Part shown: positions 54,601 through 64,000 of the stretch, one piece after another
Position numbering within the stretch: the stretch's first letter is position 1
Layout: each line of letters begins with the position of its first letter
NCBI GenBank assembly: GCA_016748015.1
Contig: JAAOMT010000531.1
Coordinates: 87,477 to 151,476 of the forward strand
Length of the DNA: 64,000 nucleotides
Source of the DNA: Geosiphon pyriformis
Taxonomy: Eukaryota > Glomeromycota > Glomeromycetes > Archaeosporales > Geosiphonaceae
Reading direction: 5' to 3'
Made by a program: the position numbers and the translations under genes
The notes under the pieces: model-generated
Database searches by the model: none
What the model was told of the DNA's origin: nothing
The model's input: the letters and a program-made list of their open reading frames with translations, nothing else

Positions 54601-55502
54601 TATGAAATATTGAAAGATAATAACAGAAAAAACAAAAAATTTTTTTTTCAAAAAATGTTCTTTGGAAAATTTTGGACATAAAAGAGAAAGAAGTTTTTAC
54701 TAAATAATGTTATTAATAGTAATTGGTTATACTTATTAAATAAAAATAATTAAAAAATTTGAAATAATTGTTTTATTGTGTTTTATTTTTTATTTTTATA
54801 AAATATTATTAACAAAATATTTTACAGTTTTATAATATTAATACTATTATGTTTCATATTTTTAAGATTGTTAATTTTAAATTAATACATATTGTTAATA
54901 ATTATTGTTAAATTTAAATCTAATAAAATAGCTTTTTAGTTTTTAAAATTTTTTTTGATTTTTTAATAAAATTATTTGTGGTTTTTTTTAAATGTTAAAT
55001 GCTTGATTTTTGGAATTATGTTTACTTGTTAATAATCACTAATTAGGATTAAAATTAAAAACCATTTGGAATGTCATTAATTTTAGACAAAGAATAAGCA
55101 TTCTTTGTTATAACATTATTGAGTTTTTAGTAGTTTACACAATCTTGATTTTTTTATTTTAACAAGAACAACTGGTAAAGTTCAAAAGCTTATTTGAAAG
55201 TTAAAATAAATCATTATTGGGAATTTGTTGCATTTTTCTGATAAACTGGTAGATGGTACTTTATAGACTTGCTGGCAAATTGGAAAAATATCCGCAAATT
55301 ATTTCATGACCATGATTGTAAGACACATTAAGAATTCGAATTTCGGGTTGATATTGAAACTCGTTTTTTAATTCAACCACACCCGGCGATCGTGGCTTTT
55401 CTGATTGGTATTTTTTGCCACATGTGGCTTTAAAAAGTTATAAATGAAATTTCAAATTTATCAACAATCAATCTCTCATTTTCCTGGGAAATAATATTTG
55501 AA
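54601..55502. other. Intergenic: AT-rich spacer and upstream region of the first M20 gene
   Basis: 54601-55250 is A+T-rich without coding signs. From about 55300 CpG dinucleotides return (CGAATTTCGGG, CCGGCGATCGTGG). Possible promoter parts: ATTGG (inverted CCAAT) near 55404 and TATAAAT near 55440, some 60 bp before the ATG at 55503. Confidence 0.45.
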
Positions 55503-57606
55503 ATGCTCGTGAATAAAAATCAAAAATCCCAATTCGCTCCAATGGTGGAGAAAGCAATTGACGAGATTTCTGAAGAATTGCGAGAAATCAGTTTGAAGGT
55601 AATTATAACAAGCTTTGGTATATTTTCACATTGATAATACTCCCATTGAGCTTCATCCTCAACACTAAGATACACTCAAAACCTGAAATCGGAGGTGAAG
55701 AACATTTCGCCCATGATATTTTGGCCAATTATCTTAAACGGAAAGGTTTCAGCGTGACCCAACATGCGTACGGTCTTGAAACTGCGTTTCGAGCAGAATT
55801 TGTGTATGATGGATTGTCAGGCAATGGAAGGACAATATCATTTAATTCAGAGTAAATATTTGAATGGCGTATTTGAAGATATCTTGGAGGTTGAACTCAT
55901 AAAAAAACATTCTTAATTTTGGTTGGTTAGATATGATGCTTTACCAGAAATTGGGCATGCATGTGGCCACAATTTGATTGCAATTTCGGGCGTTGCTGCA
56001 GCAATTGGTAAGTTTGTCTTATTTAAACCTTTCGCACAATGGATAATCTTGATATTTTTACACCGTTTTTAATCATTTTTAGGAGTTTTGAATGTCATAA
56101 AAAGCCAAAATATAGCTGGGAAGGTTGTACTTTTTGGCACACCTGCGGAAGGTGCCTCTTCTCAATTTTTACTCTTGAATATTTTTCGAAAGACAATAAA
56201 ATCTAATTAGGAACCTCATCTTAAATAGAAAACCTAAGTGGTAAGATACCCATGATTAAAGCTCAAGCATTCAAAAATGTGGATATTTGCTTGATGGTTC
56301 ACCCAGCGTAAGGCTATAAATACGGATCTACTTTGTAACAAAAGAAGTTAAATACTACTATGAAATATACTTTTTTAGATGGATTGAAACCCTTGGTCCA
56401 CATTATTTAGCTTGCGTTGAAGGAAACGTGGAGTATTTTGGGAAACCTGCTCATGCTGCTGGTAAATATTTTGAATTATGTGAAAAAGTAAATCATCTTG
56501 CGAGCCTTGCAAATTTAACTTAACCTAATTTTCTATGAAGCGGCACCTTGGCAAGGTAATCATTTGAAGTGAACAGTTTTGCAATTTGAATTTAAGTTTA
56601 AACCGTTGATTGATTTTCTCTTCAACAGGAAAAAATGCACTTGATGCCGCAATCTTAGCTTACAACTCAATATCTGTATTAAGGCAACAAATTTTGCCTA
56701 CCAGCCGGTAAAAAACAAAAGTTTTGAACATCAATTTCAAAAAAGTTCACATTTTTTTATTGTGGTCTCATCAGACTTCATGCAATCATCAAAAATGGAG
56801 GACATGCTGTCAATGGTACTTGAAAATATCAATCTTGATCCTTTTTTGAATCTGCGTGTTGTATTCAAAAATTGAAAATCTTTTAGTGATTCCTGACTAC
56901 ACCTCCATTAAATTCATGATTCGCACAAAAAAGTATCCTGACCTTGCCATACTCAAGCAACAAGTAAAGAAATGTTTTGATTTTGCTGCCAATGCTACTG
57001 GATGTCAGATAAAAATGAGTTGGGGCAAAGAATGTTATGGTATCTTTAGGAATGTTCTTTGTTTTATTTTCCCAGTAACAATCTCATCCTGATAAATTTT
57101 CGTGATCTCAGATGTGATTGTGAATGACCACCTCGCCCAAAGGTTTGCGCAGCATATGATTCAATATGGTGTGGAGTATCCTGAAGATGAAGGAAGTGGA
57201 ATGGGAGGGTCGACTGATATGGTAGAGGTCCATTACTTTTTAAAAGCATTGAATGTTTGTGCATTAAGCATTAACATTTAAATTCCTGTGTTCTTGAATA
57301 AGGGGAATGTCAGCTATGAAGTACCCAGTATTCACGTGGGGTAAAAAACTTTTTTTTTCATTTCTCAAAATTTAATCTCCAATCCTTCAACTTAATACAA
57401 ACTTCACTGTATTAAGCTATGACATAGGAACAAAAAACAAGATTCATACTCCAGAATTTGAAAAAGATGCGCAAACAGAGGAAGCACATTTTAGAACTTT
57501 AAGGGCATCAAAATCACTGGCATTGACTGCTTTGGACGTTTTGGTTGATGAGAAGTTTTTCCAAGATGTCAGAAGGGAGTTTGAAAGTGTGAAGCCGAAG
57601 CTGTAA
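55503..57606 (+). CDS. M20-family amidohydrolase / dipeptidase-like protein (first of tandem pair)
   Basis: Thirteen exons, all GT-AG, giving 403 codons: 55503-55598, 55670-55851, 55931-56007, 56083-56151, 56229-56307, 56379-56461, 56541-56555, 56629-56707, 56775-56815, 56887-57039, 57112-57221, 57303-57340, 57417-57606. It belongs to the M20 family near the PM20D2/ACY1-like-2 group: [28 protein letters not shown] (metal-binding Asp and His), [11 protein letters not shown] (the Glu-Glu pair of M20: catalytic base and metal ligand), [14 protein letters not shown] (lid/dimer domain) and [14 protein letters not shown], then KIHTPEF (C-terminal His). These enzymes hydrolyse amide bonds of N-acyl amino acids or dipeptides using metal ions; human PM20D2 acts on beta-alanyl dipeptides. 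No signal peptide, so probably cytosolic. Exon 7 is 15 nt. A start at 55542 would drop 13 residues. Substrate unknown. Confidence 0.9.
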
Positions 57607-58313
57607 CAGGATTGAGGTGAGATAAAAATGATCCTGAAATATTTATAAATAAGAAAATAACTACGAGAAAAGAAGAAATCAAAATTTAAAAGTTCGTAAC
57701 TTTTTGCTTATTCAAGAATTTTTGTTGTAGATAATATCAAAACAATGACTGTTATTTACGCTAAATTCCTTTCTGTGAAAGCTTACATTATTAAAGTTAT
57801 GGTTTAAAATATAAATTAAAAATTTATCGAGTTTATAATTTATCAATTCAAACATTTTAATCAAATAAATACTTTTCAACCAATATTGCCAGTTTCAAAA
57901 AGCCAAAAACATTAATATTTAACATTAAATTATTGGTGTGCATCGACATTCACACTAGCGACTTGACTGGCAACGGACTAGAATAGCCTGGCGATTAGAA
58001 AGATGACCTACAACAAACATTGTCCAAGTAACAAGTGTATCAAATGGAAACAAACGACCACACGTGAATATGCTAGAAAGATAAAGATTGATACCCAAAA
58101 GTTAGTTCACGGTTGCTATGAAGAGATGGGCGATGAAAAAAAGCCCCCCAAGAAAGTCTTGAGCTGATAATGGACGCGCATTGGGAGTATATATAGAAAC
58201 CTGCAGCTGCATGACGTAAACATCTGGAGTCAATCAAAAGTTGCTGATAGAAGTGAGATAATCTTTGATCCGATATAAAAAAGTTATCTGAAAAGACACT
58301 TTCTTTATGAAAA
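57607..58313. other. Intergenic region between the two M20 genes
   Basis: Holds an AATAAA at 57864-57869 that could end the first transcript, and in the second half a CpG-containing stretch leading into the second promoter. No coding sign. Confidence 0.5.
58180..58219 (+). promoter_or_regulatory. Putative promoter elements of the second M20 gene
   Basis: ATTGG at 58180-58184, TATATATA at 58188-58195 and TGACGTAA (CRE-like) at 58212-58219, about 95-135 bp before the ATG. A four-codon upstream frame (ATG 58307, TGA overlapping the main start region) could lower translation. Confidence 0.4.
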
Positions 58314-60383
58314 ATGGCTGATCAATTGGCGACGATTGTGGAAAATGCAATCGAAACAATATCTCTAGAGCTACGAAAAATTAGCTTAGAGGTAATTCTT
58401 TTTCATCATCGGACTACACAACCAGCTCATTAAAATAAACATGCGTAACATGTTTATTTGTTACCAAGATTCACTCAAATCCAGAGCTAGGCAACAATGA
58501 AAAATTCGCTCACAAGATACTTACAGAGTATCTTACGACGAAAGGGTTTCAAGTTAGCCCCTGCGTCTCTGGTTTAGAAACAGCATTTCGTGCTGAATTT
58601 GTCAATGTTGTTGATGGAAAGCCTGGGCGGACGGTCTCATTTAATTCAGAGTATGTATATCTGGAGTGATTCTAGTTCATTCTGAATCAATTATAGTAAA
58701 GTAATTTGCCTTTATAGATACGATTGTTTGCCTAAAATTGGACATGCATGTGGTCATAATCTGATAGCAATATCTGGTGTGGCTGCGGCATATGGTAGAG
58801 CATCTTTTTCATATATAATAACAAATTTAATTTTTTTTGCAAATTACAGATTCTAATATACTATTATATTTGGTCAGCGGTAAAAGTTGGGATGATAACA
58901 AAAGGCATTCCTGGAAAGGTTGTACTTTTTGGTACTCCTGCTGAAGGTATGTCACACCTAATCAATCACATGTTTTAAAATTAATAAAGAGTTCATTAAT
59001 TCTTTTTTCTTAAGAAACGTTAACGGGCAAAATTCCTATGATCAAAGCTGGAGCTTACAAAAATGTTGATGTCTGTTTGATGGCTCATCCAGCGTTAGTT
59101 TTAATAATTTTATACAGAGAATTGAGTTGGTAGCTTTTCTTAGCTTATCCAATAAATAACGGCTTTGTTAGGTCGATAGACACTGTTGGACCAATATATT
59201 TGTCTTCTACCACAGTCACTGTTGAATACTTTGGCAGACCCGCGCATGCTGCCGGTAATTGAAATGATTTTATTTTTAGATTTCCCGCGGAAAATTACTC
59301 AAATTTGACTTTGTTTAGGGGCTCCATGGCAAGGTAGGGAAACAGAAGAAATATCCCAAAAGTCTCATGCAATCATACAAATTGAAAATATCGTTTATTA
59401 TAGGGAAAAATGCTCTAGATGCTGTGGTAACGGCTTATAACTTGATTTCTGTCCTCAGACAGCAAATTTTACCCAGTAATCGGTACCAGATTTTCTCGCA
59501 TTACAAAATTCATGAGATACTAATTTTTTCATTCATAGGATCCATATGATTATTACTAAAGGAGGGGATGTCATAAACGGTAAGAGGATGCTTTTATATA
59601 TTTCTCCAGCTCAAAATCTGGTTAAGATTTCCAAAAAGATTCTTGATTTTTATTTATAGTCATTCCCGCTAATGCTCAAATCAAAATCGGATTACGTACT
59701 GAAAAGATTTCTGAACTTGAGGAGCTCAAGATCAAGGTTCAGGCTTGTTACGAATCAATCGCTACTGCAACAGGCTGCAGTTTTGAGACGAACTGGGGTC
59801 CTCAAACTTGCGGTATTCACACTCTCCTCTTTTAATTCTGTGAATAGAAATTTTAACCATGTTTGTTTTTACGATTGAAACTTCCAGACGTCCAGGTAAA
59901 TGAAAATTTAGCTAAGAGGTTTTCTCGATATATGTCTGACCGTGGAGTTCAATACCTCCCGGATGACTTGAAGCCTGGTAAAGGCTTTGGTGGATCTACT
60001 GATATGGTATTCAATCTTTGTTTTCGTTGATTTATTATTAGTTTAATCCTTTGAGTAATTAAACCTTAAAACAGGGTAACGTTACCTACGAAGTCCCAGG
60101 TATTCATGCTGTGTAATTATCCTTTAATATATTTCTGTTATTTAGTATTCTATTTATTAAGATCTAAATGCAGAGTTCTTGATTTCTCTTTTACTGCAGT
60201 TATAACATTGACACCAAGAATATGATTCATACGGCTGAATTCGAAAAAGATGCTAAAACAGAAAAGGCACATACGGCTACCCTTCGTGTATCTAAGTGTT
60301 TGGGTTTAACAGCTATAGATGTCTTGGTTGATGACGAATTTTATAATTCTGTAAAAGAAGAATTTTTAAAAGGACCACAATGA
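58314..60383 (+). CDS. M20-family amidohydrolase / dipeptidase-like protein (second of tandem pair)
   Basis: Thirteen exons, 398 codons: 58314-58391, 58469-58650, 58718-58794, 58878-58946, 59015-59093, 59172-59254, 59319-59333, 59404-59482, 59539-59579, 59660-59812, 59888-60006, 60075-60112, 60200-60383. Ten internal exons have the same lengths as in the upstream paralogue (182, 77, 69, 79, 83, 15, 79, 41, 153 and 38 nt), and all intron phases agree, so the pair is a tandem duplication. Motifs: [37 protein letters not shown] (Glu-Glu pair), [26 protein letters not shown] and MIHTAEF. Expected to be a cytosolic metal-dependent hydrolase of N-acyl amino acids or dipeptides. The paralogues differ at many residues but keep the active-site motifs, so both are probably functional. 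Confidence 0.9.
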
Positions 60384-62133
60384 AATATCTGGAAGGTTAA
60401 ATTAGTGATTTGACCAGAATCCATTTGACATTGTAGAGAGTATTATGTCTTAAAGGGAACTTATTCAATATTTTTTGCTTTTGAACCTATAAATCCAAGG
60501 GCAATGATTGGCATCTTTATTTCTTGACCATTCAAGTTTTAAATGTATTTTTGTAAATTGAAATAACAGCATAAAATTTATTTATAATAAAAGATATTGG
60601 TTAAAATAAATATTGAATTTTTATCAATTTTTATTTTTTTATTGTTTTAGTGAATGTCTGCTATTTTAAAATGTAGAAACCTAACAACTTCAAGTATCTG
60701 CTTGTTATATGTGACTAACCACTTGCGCCAGTTCGAATTAGGGCTATTTTTTTATGCTTTATATGATATTAATAAAATATACTGTTTACAAAAAAATATG
60801 TAATTATAGAAAATTTTTAATTAAACATCTGTTGACTTTTGATTTTATAAAAAAAAATAACCACGACTATTTTTTTAAAAGCTAGATGAAAAATATTTCA
60901 ATATTTAAACAATTATAATATTTAAATAAAAAATTTCCAAACTAATTAATATAAATGACAAAATTAAAAATAATATATATTATAGTAGTATTTTTATAAA
61001 TATATGCTTTTAAAACCAATTATATTTATGTAATTAAAAAAAGTGTGTATTTAAAAAATAGCCAATAATAAAATAAATATCGTGTTACAATAAATATAAA
61101 TTGAGTATTTTTTACATATAATTAATTATTAAGTTAATTAAAATAATCTAACTAGATTTATTATTATATTATTTAACAAATAATTAAAAATTTTTAATTG
61201 TTATTATTATATAATTATTATGTATATGTATTTATAAAAGTATCTAATATATTAAAACTTAAAATTATTTATATATACAAAATATAAAAGATATATTACT
61301 TAATTTTAAACTTAAATTTTACAATTGTATTTGCAAAATTGTTAAAATAATGTTTATTAAAGTATTAGTAAAGCTTTTTAAAGAAATTTTGTTGAATTTA
61401 AATTTTTTTTAATAAATATTTAATGTATTTATGAAAATAAAAAGTAAAATAGATTTAATTATAAAATAATTCTAAGTTTTTTTAAAAATAGTTATTTAAT
61501 ATTTAGAAAAATAAAAAATAATTCATTCTAATATATTTTAATTTTGTTATTATAATAATAAATTATTAATAATACTTTAGAAAAAACACTAAATATTATA
61601 AATAGCTATTTGAATAAAATATTATAATATTTAATATTTAATATAATATTAGCCTTTAAAAATTTACATTATGTAAAAATTTCTTAGTTTAAATATATGT
61701 TTTTATTTATAATTGTTTTTTATAATAAAAAAATTAGAATGTTTTAATAATAATATAATTAATATTATTATAATAATTAATTAAAATAATATTTAGTTTA
61801 CTTTGTATTATTTAATTATAATTAGTAAAATTTTGTATTTGTTTTTTGTTTTTTTAATAAATTAATAAATTTGCTAAAAAATTAAATTTTATAATATATT
61901 TTTATTTTTTATTAAATTATTATAGTATTAAATTACTTTAGTATAATAATTAAATTACTTATTACAATATTAAATTATTTTGTACTTTTTTTGGCTTTTT
62001 TAAATTAATAATAATTTCTAAAAAAAATTAAAAAATCAAAATTTTATTAATTATTATAATTAAAAACAATTGGTTTAAGTTATTAAAATATAGTTATATT
62101 AATTATATCTTATATTAAAAAAATTATTTACAA
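60384..62133. other. 3' flank and extreme AT-rich desert
   Basis: AATAAA at 60586-60591 is a likely polyadenylation signal of the second M20 gene. From about 60760 to 62150 the sequence is nearly all A and T with long A/T tracts; no ORF, structural RNA or transposon end recognised. Confidence 0.7.
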
Positions 62134-64000
62134 AAACATTATTTTTTTTTTATATTATCATTTAATGAATGAGATCCAAATACTATTTAGCACAATATAT
62201 CAAACTAAGTAATCTAAATTAGGTACAAATCATGCACTTTTTACATATAACCAGTTATTTAGACCAATTAAAACAATATTATAGAACTATTTTAACAGAC
62301 ATTACACTATCAGTACCAGAAAAAAAACTGCAAAATTTGCAAAAACCAAAACTAAGACCATATATCTCGACAATACTAAGTAACTTAACAATTTTATTAA
62401 AAAGCAAAAAAGAAAATTTATGAGTCTTTAAATATACTAAACCATTACACATAATTAAACTTTTTGATTCTATAAATGCTCTGTATTTAGCTCTAATCAT
62501 TTACACTTTTTTATAATAAGTTTTTTCCAAATCTCTTATCAATTCAATAATCTTTTTGCCAGCAATTTTGGTGCAATCAAAAACAAACAAAGTCTCCAAA
62601 AACCAATTTTTAAAAACAAAACTCTTATACAAAGCTGTATATACTTTAAAGTCAGAAACACAAATAGAAAGCATCTATATAATATAAGATAATAATAGGC
62701 ATGTCTCTAATGTGAAAATCTACTAAACCATATATGAATTAAACAATGTTTTACAAACAGCAAAGTCTATTACACACATAAATAAATGGTTAAGAAGTTC
62801 TATTTTCTCATAATAAAGACACAACATATTGAAATAAGTTCTATTATATAAGTGTTTTCTTATAGCAATTGGCAAACAATAATACAAAGCTTTTATAAAA
62901 TATGAGTGTAAATCAACAATAGATTTATTCATAAAACCAAATGCCATATATAAGTCAAGATGCCAAACCAATGAAGTTCGATCCCAATCTACATTATTAA
63001 TCATATTAGTATTAATTATATTGGATCCAGACCCAACCTTCCAATAAGCCTAATGGACAGCTCTAAAAATATTATAAGTAAAATAATAAATATTTCCTAA
63101 TACTACCACCCTACTAGTCTTAATATAACTTTTCTTAACAAGAACAGAGATTGTAAAATTTGAATACAAAGCCAAGCAAGCCAGCTTATTAGTACACTTA
63201 TTACTTAGAACCCCTGAATAATCTTTAACTTTAAACCAAGATACATCAAACTTTCTACTTCTAATAAAGTTTACTACATCATGTCTTTCTATCTAACACC
63301 AATTGTGAAAATCTAGTAGAACCAATTTTAATTCAGCAACACAAGCATCTAAAACAGTCTGACTGTTTGAATATACAATTACACTACTATTAATTGGAAC
63401 ATATTTCAAAGCTAAGACAATAGTCTGTAATTCAGTCATAATGAAAGAAACCAAACCACCAATCTTGACACTAATATTCAGATTTAAGTCAACAAAAAAC
63501 ACAATTGTACTATATCTCATCTTACTTATACTCAAGTTTTTTAGCAATCTATTTGTATAACATTAATAACATCCAAATTAGCATTAAAAAGACATTGCTG
63601 CATCTTAAAAAAACCACTAGAACCAAAAACACTTGAAAGTTGAAAGTTAATAATAATAAATTATACATAAAAATAACAAGAAAAGTTGACCAAAAACTCA
63701 TATGCCAATTTGAACTATATAAGAACTAAGCCTTTAAGATTGAGTTTCTTTCAATAACAAAAACTCTTCTAGTCAAAAACTAATCTCTTTTTATCATATA
63801 ATTGTTTAACAAAAGCAATACCAAATCTCTTAAACAATCTGAAAACATTATAGAACACTGAATCTTTTAAAATAGTAGACATCAGAGTGTTCTCTAAGAA
63901 TTGAAATACAAAAAGAGAATATTGTCAAGAGACATATCACAATTTAAGAAAATTTTTACTATGCCAGCCAAAAAGTTGTTGATTGGGCTAATTCTTAATT
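62134..64000 (-). mobile_element. LINE-2 fragment, 3' end (continues past window)
   Basis: Minus-strand 3' part of a LINE-2 ORF2, entering from the right edge. The family is that of 32976-54600, but it supplies the region missing there. Left limit uncertain; a poly(T) run of ten near 62143 could be its poly(A) end. Confidence 0.7.
62279..64000 (-). pseudogene. LINE-2 ORF2: RNase H and C-terminal region, broken
   Basis: RNase H at 63547-63293: STIVFFVDLNLNISVKIGG (first Asp), FIMTELQTIVLALK (Glu), VIVYSNSQTVLDA (third acidic residue is Asn), then KVKDYSGVLSNK. Next 63004-62723: VDWDRTSLVWHLDLYMAFG, LYNRTYFNMLCLYYEKIELLN with a Cys/His cluster (second Cys now Tyr), and the C-terminal piece 62500-62279 ending DSVMSVKIVL and a stop. 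Several stops between the pieces. RNase H of LINEs degrades the RNA template during target-primed reverse transcription. Confidence 0.75.

Noticed and set aside
59367-59878. Small plus-strand ORFs in the second M20 gene
   Set aside because: They read across exons 8-10 and introns in mixed frames; the spliced model explains the region.

Overview
This is eukaryotic, very AT-rich DNA made mostly of decayed retrotransposons, with one small island of spliced host genes. The LINE and Ty3/gypsy protein types, the low GC, short GT-AG introns and scarcity of CpG inside transposons suggest a transposon-rich filamentous fungus. My best guess is an arbuscular mycorrhizal fungus (Glomeromycotina, perhaps Gigasporaceae); this is inferred from remembered family resemblance, not from a search. 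I see no tRNA, rRNA or CRISPR.

Layout. 1-5057: an inverted ORF1 fragment, then two 5'-truncated LINE-1 copies. 5058-19008: a gypsy fragment, a LINE tail, and a minus-strand gypsy element (G) split at its LTR edge by plus-strand gypsy element F (7043-16992), which itself holds a minus-strand ORF1-only LINE unit (10339-12781). 19009-22558: a second ORF1-only unit, LTR and ORF1 scraps and an unrecognised broken coding stretch. 22559-32971: minus-strand gypsy element I with a LINE-1 inserted at 23836-26657. 32976-54600: an old second LINE family (LINE-2), split by gypsy J (37472-53852), split in turn by solo LTR K, split in turn by the best preserved gypsy L (42390-50102). 54601-60600: two tandem M20-family peptidase genes, 13 exons each, the only intact genes here. 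60600-62133: almost pure A+T. 62134-64000: another LINE-2 fragment.

The gypsy family has LTRs of about 630-750 bp, 4-bp target duplications, gag with a CCHC knuckle, and pol with protease, a Cys-rich insert, RT, RNase H and integrase. A further ORF of about 250 codons (ORF3) follows pol and ends inside the 3' LTR. Gag and pol are joined in the -1 frame at TTTAAAC, retained in all four copies. A 12-bp repeat array just upstream of the LTR TATA box varies from 2 to 12 units, and in three of four elements differs between the two LTRs.

The LINE-1 family appears as separate ORF1-only and ORF2-bearing units that share the same last codons, stop and 3' tail. The copies carry many stops and frameshifts, mostly from C-to-T or G-to-A changes; even L has a dead integrase. 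Most coordinates of broken genes are approximate by several bases.
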